Assembly (NCBI GenBank): GCA_964030475.1
Contig: CAXIPT010000001.1
Location: forward strand, 538,229-602,228
Source of the DNA: Tethya wilhelma
Taxonomy: Eukaryota; Porifera; Demospongiae; Tethyida; Tethyidae
Direction of reading: 5' to 3'
DNA length: 64,000 nucleotides
Below, piece by piece: positions 1-11,610 of this stretch (positions are counted from its first letter, which is position 1; every line of letters starts with the position of its first letter). The position numbers and the translations under genes were made by a program. Below the pieces are notes generated by a model that ran no database searches, was not told the DNA's origin, and saw nothing but the letters and a program-made list of their open reading frames with translations.

Positions 1-514
1 AAGGGTTGTCAATTTGAAGTGGCTAATGAATTAATGGTTGCCATACGGAGAAGGCGCTTTTTGTCTTGTATCTAGCGACTCAGGTAGAGAGATGAATAAC
101 CGATGCCTAAAGCACATGAAGACAAAGAAACTAAGTTTATTCAGTCAAGAATCAGCTTCTGAAAGTAAGCAGTCTTTGAGAAAGTCTGAAGAAGAAGAAG
201 AATAGAAAGAAGGAGAAAAGGCTTTGCATATTTTAGTTTGGTACTTTAACAATGATTTAGGCCACGTTTTTAGACTTATTAGAAAGAGAATGAGCTAAAT
301 AGTATCTTTAGAAGCCTTTTAGTGTCAAGCGCTCAGCTTTTGCCGAGTTATTTGCGTGAATATTAATATTTGTATTGCGCTTAGTACTACTGTACTGGGA
401 ATACTTTGAAGTTTAAGTGCATCACATGCATGTAATGCATTCTGTGTGGTGATCAAAACTTGAAGCTAACATTCAGAATGGTTCTAATCTCTCTCTCTCT
501 CCCACATGAAGCAG

Positions 515-630
515 GTGGTGTGGACCATGACTACCAGCTGCTGGAGGGAGAATGGGAAGAGGAGGAGAGAAAGAAAGAAGGAGAGGCTGCCCTCTATGAG
601 GTCCCCATACCAACAAAGAACACACACTAA
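515..630 (+). CDS. last exon (cytoplasmic tail) of a receptor gene mostly upstream of the window
   Basis: An acceptor (gaagcag) is followed by an open stretch ending in TAA. It encodes a short acidic/basic tail containing DYQLLE, an EEEERKKEGEAALYEVP block and IPTKNTH at the end. This is almost identical to the last exon of the complete receptor gene at 2734-5553 and to the orphan tail at 9224-9478, which places it as the 3' end of an earlier member of the same tandem family. The YEVP tyrosine is a good SH2-type (YxxP) site. No matching signal peptide or transmembrane exon is seen at 1-514, so the rest lies off the window or is lost. It is partial by position rather than visibly broken. Confidence 0.6.
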
Positions 631-758
631 CTTTTAGCTAACTTAAACAAGCTGTGACATCATCAATGGCCATTATACATGCTCATGAATAGACAGTTAC
701 TTTACAATTCATTTTTGCCACAACTGCACCTGTGTTTGCTATCATCAATATCTGTGGA

Positions 759-828
759 TAGCCATGTTCCCAGGCCTTCTCTCTTTTTGCAACAAATATT
801 GTGAGGGAGAAGCCTGGGAACAAAGCTA
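759..828. mobile_element. short MITE, TAGCC...GGCTA-type family, copy 1
   Basis: About 70 bp with imperfect terminal inverted repeats: a left end TAGCCATGTTCCCAGGCCTT and a matching right end reading AAGCCTGGGAAC then AAAGCTA. Flanking 9-bp direct repeats are imperfect (ATCTGTGGA and ATGCGTGGA, 7 of 9 identical). Two further copies with the same ends and exact 9-bp duplications lie at 10500-10538 and 44045-44129. There is no coding capacity. Confidence 0.6.
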
Positions 829-1265
829 ATGCGTGGAATTTCAATCGATTTCATGATTTATAGTTAAAACCATAGTTAGTAAGTTGCAAATACAAGCTCA
901 CTTATGAAGGCTAGTTTTCTCATGAGCGTGAGTGTGAAAAGACCTGCTCTAGACTTTTGCTAATTATACGTGTGAAACAGGCATACATTAATGAATGATT
1001 TTCAATAGCTGGTTTGAACAATACAATGACATCATAATGAAATATTGAAATCACTACTCGATCAGCTCTGATACCAAATTCAACTTAAGTAGGCAGATCA
1101 GGAGTAGCTTGTTGATTTCTATTGCTTGGTGGGAATAAGAGAAGGTAACACGGTTGGAGTGTATCATTTTATAGTTTTGCAGTTAGCAGATGAGCTGGCA
1201 TTTGCTGGAGAAAGTTTAAATCTACATCCCCTGTCAAGATTCATATTGGTCTGCTAGTACATAAT

Positions 1266-1895
1266 ATCTATACCAGCAACCTTAATAATATGTTTGAATA
1301 TAGGTTTGTAGTGACATAACCGAACCTTTCGGTTTTAATGTAACAGTTACCCACTTACAGTATATTGATTGTATTATCATGGATCATCAAGGGGCACCTC
1401 ACGAAACAAACCAGGGACACCTTAACGAGGACAATATTTAGGGAGTCCCTCTATACCGAAGAGCACAGCCAGGGGTCCCCCAACAGAAGGGGAGGGAGAG
1501 CCAACAGGTGCTGGTTGATAATGACTACCATTGTCTGGAGGGGTGCAGTGAGGGCAAGGACAGGGACTACTCCCAGCGACCATACATGGCTTAGAAACTG
1601 TAATGTTTAACTTGAATAAGGAATATAGTTCAAAATTCTGCAGCTAATCAAAGGTTACGCATTATTTCAACTACATACACATGTCATTGATGTGTTTGTC
1701 TTCACTGCCAACATACAGTCGGAAAGTCAGCATTAATTTTTATGTGACTCATTGTAATAATAACACTATTCCACAATATACAATAATATAATCAATATAC
1801 TGTAAGTGTAACTGTTACATTAAAACCTAAAGGTTCGGTTATGTCACTACAAACTTATATTCAAACATATTATTAAGGTTGCTGGTATAGATTGC
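1266..1895. mobile_element. foldback element with ~105-bp inverted arms around a captured receptor-tail exon
   Basis: The left arm (about 1266-1374) begins ATCTATACCAGCAACCTT. It is matched in reverse complement by the right arm (about 1784-1895) over roughly 105 bp with only a few differences. The ~400 bp between the arms contains a copy of the receptor cytoplasmic exon (1471-1593) and unrelated AT-rich sequence. I could not identify a clean target-site duplication. It may be a MITE or foldback transposon that captured a host exon, or an inverted duplication formed during growth of the receptor array. Confidence 0.65.
1471..1593 (+). pseudogene. orphan receptor cytoplasmic-tail exon fragment
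   Basis: One frame encodes GVPQQKGRESQQVLVDNDYH followed by CLEGCSEGKDRDYS and a TAG stop at 1591-1593. The same block, GVPRQKGRESQQVLVDNDYH, is in the tail exon of the intact receptor at 2734-5553. Upstream sequence still resembles the proline/glutamine-rich part of that exon but has an in-frame stop. There is no signal-peptide or membrane exon nearby, so it is a relic carried inside the inverted-repeat element at 1266-1895. Confidence 0.7.
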
Positions 1896-2575
1896 TAGAT
1901 CGAACGCTCTCTAAAAGTTTTGTAGCAGCAAAAGAAAGCTTCTAAAAGATGTTCTGTATTGAATTCTGGCCAAAATGACTGCTAAGCAGCATTGCTAAAG
2001 TAAGTGCACAAAAGAATAGCGCATTATAATACCAAAGCGTAAATTTCGTGACTGAAAAAGGGGGGAGGCAAATGCCCCTCTAGCCCTCCCCCCCCCTGGC
2101 TACGCCACTGGATTAAATCCAAATGGACTCTGCTCTCTTTTTGAGCTTGAGGCTTATGTAATCTTTGCAAATGGGCACCATTATTTGTTCAAAGATAAAC
2201 AATGAATCTATCAATGTTTTGACACGATAAAGAGCTAGTAAAACTATGTAGCTACTGCTAGAGCTGTAAAAATAAGCATAAATTATAATTTGCTTCAGTT
2301 AATCGCACATAAACATTCGTTCAGTGTTCAGCAAAGTATCCCTATCCTACAGACTGAGTTAGAACATGCCTAAGCACAACCACCTTCTCTAGGTTCATCA
2401 GTCACAGAACATCTGCCTGACTGAATACAAAGAATGTGCTCCATCACAATAACGAGTGTTGTCTACACACCATCATAACAACAATAACTATGCTTTTAAC
2501 AACTATTGGTCTATAGGACTACATTACTATCACTATGATAGGCAGAAAGGCTTCAGTAGTTAGTATTATCCATGC

Positions 2576-2637
2576 ATTGTACAGTGACACCAACCTGCAC
2601 TGCGGCTGCTCCCTCAGAAATACAATCAAGGTATAGC
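2576..2637 (+). pseudogene. relic of a receptor stalk exon
   Basis: The stretch beginning CATTGTACAGTGACACCAAC and ending in ATACAATCAAG|GTATAG closely matches the end of the Thr/Ser-rich stalk exon of the family member at 9893-11059, including the 'GCTCCCTCAGAAA' segment. No open ectodomain exon precedes it. It is probably left from an older member of the array that lay just upstream of the intact gene at 2734. Confidence 0.5.
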
Positions 2638-2733
2638 CTTACTATTATGACATCATAGTGAAATCACTACATAAACCAGCCTTTTCACCAAGTAACAAGG
2701 AAAACAAAGAGAGTGATCAAGAAAGACAGCTCC

Positions 2734-4162
2734 ATGATGGCTCATCTCATCAACCTCCTCCTGCTACTGCTGTGTATGGTGCTGGGACACACCACTCTCA
2801 CAGGTAAGAGATAATAATAATTATAATGGTATTAAAAAAGTGTTATGATTATTTGTAAATAATATTAGTTTCTCAACTGGACTCCTACTGGAGAATAAAT
2901 GTAACTCGAAATGAAAACCGACTAAATATCCAGACAAGTGTACATGTATGTAATGAAAATGGCTGTTGTAGACTACGATTTATGCGTATGATTGATAGAA
3001 ATCATAATTGTGAATTCCTGGCACCAGGTAGCACAAAACTGTTTTGTTCTGAGTCAGAGTCAGATGATTATGACAATAAAGAGACTGAACAATGTAAATG
3101 CAACACAGAAGGTATTTTTTCGTACAGTACTATAACACAACCACCCCCCAAGTGTCAAGGAGATGGACCATCAACTGCACTGGGAGTTATCACTGCCCTA
3201 CTGCTCCTGGCCCTGGTGGGTGTGGTCTCAGGATGGGTGGTGACATGCTACGTCATGAGGAGGAGAGAGACCAAGAGAGGCCTCCCAGCCACACCAGGGG
3301 CAGTGAGGTAAGCTATTAGCCTGCTTACATTAGTCGATATATAAGAGACAGTTACCATGCAATAAACTAGCTAGTATGTCAACACTAAAAGAAAACAAGG
3401 TACTTGAAGATAGTACCGTTTTATCCTGACATGAATTTCATTTTCTAACCAGTATTAGTGAGGTAAGGAGAAAATGTTGCTTTACCTAAGGACAGGATAA
3501 TTATGAGTACTATTAATTGCAAGCCAAAATCTTTGAAAAAAATCTCTGTACTTAAAAATCTAAAAGTAATTTGAATTTTTGAGTGATTAGAACCGAGTAC
3601 ACACACATTGTCATTCAGATGCTTACAAAGTGAAAGAACTAGAACTAGAAGATGCATGATCAAGAATAGACCTGCTGATAAAAGTTGTTGTAATGTCCAT
3701 TCAGAGACCAATACTAATTATTCATCGTGATCCCCAAGCTGTGCAAGGAATGTTATGTAGCTGTGTAGACACTTTAGATATCTTGATTTCGTGAGGATGA
3801 ACTATACAACGGAGCATCTTTTGCAGTGTGGGTGATTCATACTTTGCAATATTGTATAGTAGCAGCAAAATGTGGGAGTAGACAAATCACAAAATTAACT
3901 GCACGCAACTACTTAGGTAGTATTTGAGGGACGGCTAGAGAAACAATGCCCATAGTTATTTGAGTGATAATTCATGCCTATAGTAGCTATAAATATTCTA
4001 ATTTGAACACTATGGACTCGCATTTCTGGACATGAGTAGAGCGAGTGAGTTAATTATTGTAAAACAGAAACTAGTAGGTACAACAGTTTACTGTTTACAG
4101 TTTATATAAGCAACAATGCAACATCAACTACAGATCAAGTAAACATAACAGTATCTCTAATT

Positions 4163-4207
<45 letters not shown>

Positions 4208-5553
4208 ACACGGCAGACAAACACCACCCCCCTCCTCCACTTGGACACATTGGGGACAGCACTGAGGACTATGCCACTGTCATTGACAACATTGACCCAG
4301 AGAGATATGCCACCAGTGGAAACAGACAACCAGCGGCACAGGGGGCACCTCGACAGGGACCACAGCCAGGGGGTCCACCTCTGAGGAGAATGAACCCCTC
4401 ACGGGTACAAGGGTCGGGGGGTCCACAAAATGGGCCACAGCCTAGGGTCAGCGTACAGCAGACAAAATCAGGGGTCCCCCGACAGAAGGGGAGGGAGAGC
4501 CAACAGGTGCTGGTTGATAATGACTACCATTGTCTAGAGGAGTGCAGTGAGGGTAAGGACAGGGACTACTCTCTGTTGGAGCAGGAGGGAGAAGGTGAGA
4601 GAGAGGGGGGATGGTTAGTGTTCAATTGTTGATTGAAACCTCTGAATGATTTATTAACTTTAACACTAAAAGGAAAATCCAATAAACTTGTTCGTTTAAA
4701 CTTCTGCAATAGAACACTTGCAACTTCTCTAAAAGTATGGCAAAATATTACTAGTGACAATGTTGAACATCAAAGGGGCGAGCCGTTATCATTGCTATGT
4801 AGCAAATACTTAAGTTCATCAATAATTGATGTTACCTCAACTATATACAACACACATAAATATGAAAGCTGAATATTAACCAGGATGTCGGACAAATGAA
4901 CTAAAGTGTACTTGAAAATGTATACAGCATGACTGAGCAGCATTGTTCAAAAACTGACAGACAGGTGTATGTGCTAGTATAGGAGCCAGCAGTACTACCT
5001 GTTGTTTTTCTCTGCTTTCCTTTACTCAGCTATGCTCCCTTTTGGTAGTCTTCAGCCCCTCTAACTGCGGTCTCTCCAGTTATTGCATGGCTCAGTTCCG
5101 AGTCTTGAACTACAAGGGCACCATCTTGGCGAGAATTAAAGTTTACTCTCTTTTCAGCTCAAGCAGTAGCTTTCTTTCTCAGTCACCACTGATCAAGTTT
5201 CTCTCTGATTGAAGTGCAAGATCACAATGAACACGTGGACCTACGCGCATGCACTGTAGATTGAGATGCACAGGCAATGATCGTCATAAACACTAGCGTG
5301 GGGCTCGCTCCGGCTCGCCCCAATAATAAGTAAGAAATAGAGACATGTGCAGCTAGGGCATGTACAAGTGCTCTAGAGAGTGACCAAAACTATAACTGCT
5401 CTTAGCTAAACATGCCTCTCTCTCCCACACGAAGCAGGTGGGGTGGACCATGACTACCAGGAGCTGGAGGGAGGGGAGGAAGAGGAGGAGAGAAAGAAAG
5501 AAGGAGAGGCTGCCCTCTATGAGGTCCCCATACCAACAAAGAACACAAACTAA
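2734..5553 (+). CDS. single-pass membrane receptor with tyrosine-rich tail (array member A)
   Basis: Four exons keep phase: 2734-2803, 2869-3307, 4206-4594 and 5438-5553 (337 aa). Exon 1 is a signal peptide (MMAHLINLLLLLLCMVLGHT). Exon 2 holds a small ectodomain with paired cysteines (CNENGCCRLRF) and a transmembrane helix near residues 138-160 (TALGVITALLLLALVGVVSG) followed by RRRETKRG as a stop-transfer. Exons 3 and 4 are cytoplasmic: EDYATVIDNIDPERYATSG, a Pro/Gln-rich stretch, DNDYHCLEE, DRDYSLLE, HDYQELE and LYEVPIPTKN. Several tyrosines resemble SH2 or ITAM-half sites. Topology and Tyr-rich tail suggest a cell-surface signalling receptor; ligand and partners are unknown. A (CA)n tract lies just before exon 3. 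I recognise no named family. Confidence 0.75.
4163..4205. repeat. (CA)n microsatellite at an intron 3' end
   Basis: About 20 CA units run directly into the acceptor of exon 3 of the receptor at 2734-5553, so repeat length may affect splicing of the tyrosine-rich tail. Confidence 0.9.
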
Positions 5554-5987
5554 CTTCAGTAACTTTAAACAAGCTGTGACATCATCAATGGCCATTGTAC
5601 ATACACATGTATAGACAGCTACTTTTACAATTCTTTTTTGCCACAACTGCACCTGTGTTTGCTATCATCATTAATAATTATTTTTGTATAGAAATATTAA
5701 CGTTGATGTGGAGTTGTCTAATCATTAGTTCAGCGGGCATCAAAGTATATAACTAGAGTGTTCACCCAAAGGTGTTACAGGTGCCACATCAAAGGGGAGA
5801 AAGAGAAAGTGTATTTTATCCGACACACACATCATGCAAAATATTAATGTACATACAATTATGATAATCACAAGTGAAATAAAAGGTCTGGTGGCTAATC
5901 TGCTGAAAATAGATACACATAACTGCAACTCGAATCCTCCCCAGACTGCACAGACCACACTAGTTCCCAGAGCTTGTGCAACAATCA

Positions 5988-7227
5988 ATGGAGACCAACA
6001 AGCTACTCCTGTTCTCTCTGCTCATCATCTTACCAGTTACTGTGACCGCACAGAGTAAGTCATGGAGAATACCTTCTAACATAGACTTTTTGAATGATGT
6101 GTGTCAATTTCTCCAGGCTGTTCAGAGGGAGACCTCAGGGTGGCCTCAAGAGTACAGAGGTGTGATGACACCACCTCAGAGTGGTGCACACTGGCAGTAG
6201 ACTATGACCCACTTCGCCCAAGAAGATGCAACAGTCAAAAGTCAAGCAAAACTAGATTTAGAGATAATCGTCTGAGAAGCAAATTTAATGGTAAGTGTTT
6301 TAAGGAGTATACACTGAGTAGTTGAAAATACCTTTAAATTTTCACTTAATTGTTCAGGTTTCAGAAGCTGTTCAGACATCACCTGTGAGTGTCGTGATGA
6401 ATGTGAAGACACCTGCTCTACAGTCTGCTCAGAGATAGGAAGCAGATGCAATGCAACACGCAACCTAGATGTATCCACGTACTCCTGCACTGACCAAGAT
6501 GACACCCCAGCACCCATCACTATCACAGCCACCATCACAGCCACCATCACCAGCACACAGACAGCCACTACTACAGCCACCACACACCAGACTCTGACAG
6601 TGATAATCACCAGGGGAGAGACTCACACTTCAACAGTGAGCCTGACCAGGACAGTAACATCAACAGTCACCACCACTACTGTAGAGACATCAACAGTGAG
6701 TGGTGCCCATTGTACAACTAGCTCTGTGGTTGCTTCCTCAGAAACGAGGTAGGTTTATCATCACAAAACAAACAACAACATGAACCAGTTCTTCACACAG
6801 TCACGGTCCAGCTGCTACACCTGTGGTCTCTGGCAGCCTTACTTCAGAAGAGCCATCTTCCTCCTTGAACAAAAGAGACACCACAGTCTCCATGGCAACA
6901 ATGGGTGTAATTACAGGGATATCCCTGCTATCATTAGCACTGGTCATTGGAGGATGGATATGGACATGTACCAGAAGGTAAGGAGAGATGCAACTATGAG
7001 CCAGTCACCACTAACACCATGACTTCCCTCTCAGAGCCAACAGGAACCACCCTCCTGAAGAAGACAAGGCTCCTGGCCCTCCTAGGGTAGAGGTTGAAGG
7101 TCATCAAAGAGAGGAAGCTACCAAGACCATTTCCTTGTCTGGTAACCCAGCCTATGGTGAGGTGGGGAGGAGGGAGGAGATGACACAGGAGACACACCTC
7201 TATGACACGCCTACCAACTGGAACTGA
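5988..7227 (+). CDS. single-pass membrane receptor with Cys-rich ectodomain, Thr-rich stalk and NPAY tail (array member B)
   Basis: Five exons keep phase: 5988-6054, 6117-6290, 6358-6748, 6789-6977 and 7035-7227 (337 aa). The signal peptide is METNKLLLFSLLIILPVTVT. Exon 2 has the family signature C-x-EGD-x(7)-QRCD-x(5)-WCT. Exon 3 has a dense cysteine block (CECRDECEDTCSTVC) and then a Thr/Ser stalk that is probably O-glycosylated. Exon 4 is the transmembrane segment (MGVITGISLLSLALVIGGWI). Exon 5 is a cytoplasmic tail with NPAYGEV and HLYDTP. The gene is intact with clean GT-AG sites. A degraded alternative tail exon lies at 7431-7550. Function is inferred only from topology: a surface receptor whose tail could bind PTB (NPxY) and SH2 proteins. 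Confidence 0.75.
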
Positions 7228-7430
7228 GGGACACATACATGTACATTGGTTGTAGCATTTAGCCATTGATATCACAGAATACACATATTATGCAGTTATA
7301 ATAAGTAAAACAAACACTTATGTCAAAGTACGACATCATCATTACTGCATGGTCAAAACATAGTAGGGTCGGGTAATATTAATGGCACACACACATAATT
7401 ATATGAACTCAAATCATGCCAGGATATGGA

Positions 7431-7550
7431 GGGAGGGTGTCAGGGGAACAAAGAAGAGGAGGAGAGAAAGAAAGAAAGAAGAAAAGGCTCCGCTGTTCTC
7501 TATCATATGAGGTTCTCTCTCCAACAAAGCAGGAACAACAACCTGTAATG
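7431..7550 (+). pseudogene. degraded 'DYQ-LE...YEVP' tail exon downstream of member B
   Basis: The stretch GAGGAGGAGAGAAAGAAAGA followed by a 'CTCTATCATATGAGGTTC' segment matches the YEVP tail exon seen at 515-630, 5438-5553 and 9224-9478. Here the purine run has expanded and the reading frame that would give ALYEVPIPTKN is lost. It occupies the position where an alternative last exon would be expected. Confidence 0.5.
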
Positions 7551-7821
7551 TGACTTAGAGTCATTATAGACACAGATTCCTACAACTGCATATACTAGTG
7601 TTTGCTATCATAACTCCTAGGTGTGAGAAAATGGCAACATACATTTCAGCAAACCAGTCTTAACATTTTTTCAGTGTTGAATAAAAAACAACAGTGAGAT
7701 AAAAAAATGCATACTTTACACAATCATGCTATCTATGCTCAGCACTTTCAGTACTGTTTTGCTTGGGAAAGTGGGTGGTGGTTGCAACTATCTATACTGG
7801 CACTGGAGGACTCTTAGCGCA

Positions 7822-8785
7822 ATGAAGGTCACCAAGCTACTCCTGTTCTGCCCACTCATCCTAACAGCCACAGCACAGAGTAAGACATATAACTATAATA
7901 CATCTACTATTAGCCATGATAATTACTTTGTATTAGACTGCCCAGACAATGAGGGGTACCCAGCACTCAGGTTGGTTACCAGCTTACAGAGATGTGACCC
8001 AACCTTTGGCTGGTGCACTGTAAATTACATCATACACAGGAGACAGCAGATAGGTATGATAAATACAATGGTTGGCCATAAAGTGATACTAGTCTAAAGA
8101 TTTCAGATACAGAGACTGTGACAACAATATCCAGGGCTGTCGGAGAAACTGTCGAGATATCTGCAGTGTGGTGAACAACAGGCCATTCAATGACACCTGC
8201 CTGGATGTCCAACACACTGCCAGAGATAGATCCACTCCATCACTGGCCATCCTACCAAGGTCTGCTCTACCCACCATCACGGTCACAAGGACCACCACAC
8301 TCACCATCAGCAGTAGAGAGACCTCAACAGTTAGTGTCCACCATTGTGCTCCCTTAACAACCCAATCAAGGTAAGCCGATATCACTGAATGACCTAACTC
8401 CAGGAGTACCTAATTGTTTATTCTTAAACAGACGAAACACCACAGTTTCCATAGCAACCATGGGTGTAATTGCAGGGATATCCCTGCTATCATTAGCACT
8501 GGTCATTGGAGGATGGATATGGACATGTATCAGAAGGTAAGGAGAGATGCAACCATGAGCCAGTCACCACTAACACCATGACTCTCATTCTACCATCATA
8601 TCTTCCCAAGAGAGAGCAGACACCATTCTCCTGACCCTCCTAGGGTACAGGTCAAAGGTCACCAAACAGATGGAGCTACCACGACCATTTCCTTGTCTGG
8701 TAACCCAGCCTATGGTGAGGTGGGGAGGAGGGAGGAGATGACACAGGAGACACAGTTGTATGAGGTGCCTAGCAACTGGAACTGA
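7822..8785 (+). CDS. single-pass membrane receptor (array member C)
   Basis: Five exons keep phase: 7822-7879, 7937-8053, 8100-8370, 8432-8536 and 8611-8785 (241 aa). The signal peptide is MKVTKLLLFCPLILTATAQ. The ectodomain has CPDNEGYPALR, SLQRCDPTFGWCT and a second Cys block (DCDNNIQGCRRNCRDIC), then an ITVTRTTT-type stalk. The transmembrane exon (MGVIAGISLLSLALVIGGWI) is nearly identical to that of member B. The tail carries NPAYGEV and LYEVPSNWN. High exon similarity to B and to the broken copy at 9893 indicates recent tandem duplication. A further YEVP-type tail exon lies 0.45 kb downstream (9224-9478) and could be an alternative C terminus. Confidence 0.75.
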
Positions 8786-9223
8786 GGGACACACACTAGG
8801 TTGAAATAGGAACAATGAAGGAGAATACGTAGCTACATATGTGTATACTAGTTTTAATTATCAGCAAAAGAGTAAAAAAATACTAACCTCGTAAACCATG
8901 CCTTCCACTTTGCTTAGCAATACAAAGTGTGTGGGGATCAGAGGAGGGGGCTGGCTTAAGAGGGTATAATGAATAACAAATACAGCTAGAGTTCATGTCC
9001 CATAGTACTGTACCTAATACAAGATACCTTCAAGGAATACAACACAAGACTGAGTAACACTTATACCTAAGCATTACATCATCACTACACTACATGGTCA
9101 AAGATAGTGGGTGGGGACAATAGTTGAACTCTTAGCCGCACACACACGTACTTGTGCACTCAAATCATGCTCATTCATGCATGCAAGAGTCAGTACATAA
9201 ATGCACTAACTTATTCAAGATGA

Positions 9224-9478
9224 AGCTGGACCATAACTATGAGGTGCTGGAGGGAGGCAATCAGCATGGGGGGCACCTCGATAGGGAGCAAACCAGGGAT
9301 ATCTCAACCACAACAACAGTCAGGGGGTCTACCACAGCCAGGGGTCTATGGGAGGTACCATGACTACCAGGAGCTGGAAGAAGAGGAGGAGAGAAAGAAA
9401 GAAGGAGAGGCTGCCCTCTATGAGGTCCCCATACCAACAAAGAACACAAATGTTAAACTAACTTCAAACAACCAGTGA
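9224..9478 (+). CDS. orphan or alternative receptor tail exon (DYQELE...YEVP)
   Basis: Two overlapping frames resemble receptor tails. The first encodes LDHNYEVLEGGN and runs to a stop at 9361. After an apparent one-frame shift, or an acceptor at CAATCAG (9261-9267), the second reads GGTSIGSKPGISQPQQQ, then YHDYQELEEEEERKKEG and LYEVPIPTKNTN, ending in TGA at 9476-9478. The second frame matches the last exon of member A. Member C already has a stop at 8785, so this would need alternative splicing from an upstream donor, or it is the remnant of another gene. The open frame over the conserved part suggests recent or current function. Confidence 0.45.
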   Translation, partial: SWTITMRCWREAISMGGTSIGSKPGISQPQQQSGGLPQPGVYGRYHDYQELEEEEERKKEGEAALYEVPIPTKNTNVKLTSNNQ

Positions 9479-9892
9479 CGTCATTAAGAGTCATTATAGA
9501 CACAGATTTCTACAACTGCACCTGTGTTTGCTATCATCATAACTTCTAGATCTGTTAGTGTAGAAACGGAAACATACAATTATTAGTGCAAACCAGTCTA
9601 AACATTTATTCAGTGTGCAAAAAAACATCACCAACAATAATAATTCTATACAATAAGTTAGTATGACATCAACCAATTAACTGATGGTGGACTGAAAGTA
9701 TACACTTCATTACAAAATCATCTACACTCTGAAATATCAAGATTGCATACTGATATATAAAACCAGACTACAATCACGGCTACTTCCACCAGCAAAGAGG
9801 CCGGCTCACCTCCTGAAGGTAAATGACTCCAAGCACACTTTGTTTGTACACCTTTCCTCATTCATAGATCACTTCTCTTATACCCCCAAGCA

Positions 9893-11059
9893 ATGAAGGT
9901 CACCAAGCTACTCCTGTTCTGTCTACTCATCATAACAGCCACAGCACAGGGTAAGAGATATAACTACAGTACATCTACTATTAGCAATAAACATTCATTG
10001 TCTTGTATTAGACTGCCCAGACAATGAGGGGCACCCAGCGGTCAGGTTTGCTATCAGCTTACAAAGATGTGACCCAACCTTTGGCTGGTGTACTGTGCGT
10101 CAAACATTACAAGAGACTGAGATCAGACAACAGACAGGTAAATAAATCTATACAAGAAGTTGTCACAATTAGTGGTATTCGTCTAAAGATTCATGATTCA
10201 GAGACTGTGACAACAACTATATTGCTGATAGAAACTGTGGGAGTGACTGTGCTGATAAATGTCAGGATCTCTGCACAGTGGTGAGGATTAGGCCGTGTCT
10301 TATGCTATTCAACAACACCTGCCTGGATGTCCAACCCACTACCAGAGAAGGATCCACTCCATCACTGGCCATCACACCAAGGTCTGCTCTATCCACCATC
10401 ACAGTCACAAGGACTAGCATACTCACTATCAGTAGAGAGACCTCAACAGTTAGTGTTCACCATTGTACAGTGACACCAACCAGCACTGTGGTTGCTCCCT
10501 AGCCTCGTTCCCAGGCTCCTCCTTCGCGAACGAGGCTAGTTGCTCCCTCAGAAACACATGCTTTACAATCAAGGAACAGCCTTACTCTGAGTGTGAGTGG
10601 AGTGAGTCTTACTCCAGGAATACAATGTTCCTTCCTTGACAGCAGAGACATCACAGTCTCCATGGCAACCATGGGTGTAATTACAGGGATATCCCTGCTA
10701 TCATTAGCACTGGTCATTGGAGGATGGATATGGACATGTACCAGAAGGTAAGGAGAGATGCAACTATGAGCCAGTCACCACTAACACCACGCCTTCCCTC
10801 TCAGAGCCAACAGACACCACCACCCCATTGAAGAGGACACATTCAACAGGTACTGATTGGGTTAGCACTGTTGTATGTAGTCAGTGAGTGCATGGGTTAT
10901 CTTCTTAGGGGAAACAGAAACCACCCTCCAAGGGTCGAAAGTCACCAAAAAGATGGAGTTAACATAACCATATCTTTGTCTGGTAACCCAGCCTATGGTG
11001 AGGTGGGGAGGAGGGAGGAGATGACACACCTACCAACTGGAACTGAGGGACATAGATAG
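9893..11059 (+). pseudogene. receptor array member D, disrupted by an in-frame stop and a MITE
   Basis: The signal peptide (MKVTKLLLFCLLIITATAQ) and exon 2 (10012-10137, CPDNEGHPAVRFAISLQRCD) are intact. If exon 3 uses the same acceptor as member C (exon start 10189), TGA at 10194-10196 is in frame. Later a 39-bp MITE at 10500-10538 interrupts the stalk and places TAG in frame at 10500-10502. The transmembrane exon (~10652-10747) and tail exons (~10804-10850 and 10909-11059, with NPAYGEV) remain open, but the tail has lost the LYDTP segment through a small deletion. Secreted or rearranged products cannot be excluded. On the sequence alone this copy no longer encodes the full receptor. Confidence 0.65.
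10500..10538. mobile_element. 39-bp MITE, TAGCC...GGCTA family, copy 2, exact 9-bp target duplication
   Basis: The element begins TAGCCTCGTTCCCAGG and ends CGAACGAGGCTA, so its two ends are inverted repeats. It is flanked by an exact GTTGCTCCC duplication (10491-10499 and 10539-10547). The uninterrupted 'GTTGCTCCCTCAGAAA' is seen in paralogous stalk sequence, which confirms the empty site. It lies inside the stalk exon of array member D and supplies a stop codon. Confidence 0.85.
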
Positions 11060-11439
11060 ATTAGGGGGGAGGAATAGTAAATAGAACCTAACAGCAACAG
11101 TAGTTATAACATTGATTTCAACAGTCCTTGTCCTATCATGTATGGTACCTAATACAACATATCTTCAAGGAAATGCAATACAAAACAAACACTTATCTAT
11201 CTAAGCATGACATTATTATTACTCACTGCATGCATGGTCATAGTATAATAGTGGGGTAACATAATATGAGCTTTAATGGCATAAGACCCGTAACGAACTC
11301 AAATCATGCCAGAGATAGAAGCCCAGCACATAGGAGCACCAACTTAACCAAGCAGATATGGTCACAGTGGTCTGGATTAAACTACTTAGAGTGTTTACCT
11401 AAAGGTGCTAGGAAGTTACAAATACATGATCAACTTTCA

Positions 11440-11525
11440 AAAGCTGTAATGACATTTTCAGTGAATGTTATGATGAATGTGAAGAGACTTGCTCTAACAC
11501 TACACAGCTGCATCAAATCATCATG
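11440..11525 (+). pseudogene. relic of a receptor Cys-block exon
   Basis: The frame FSECYDECEETCS matches the ECRDECEDTCS block of member B, in sequence that otherwise shows no splice sites or open ectodomain. It lies between members D and E and is best read as debris of a decayed array member. Confidence 0.5.
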
Positions 11526-11610
11526 ATGACATCAAAAATCATGTCACAAACATGAGCTGTTTTCATAACAAATTCAACACAACAAAGTGAGTGATAAGAT
11601 AAACAGCTCC

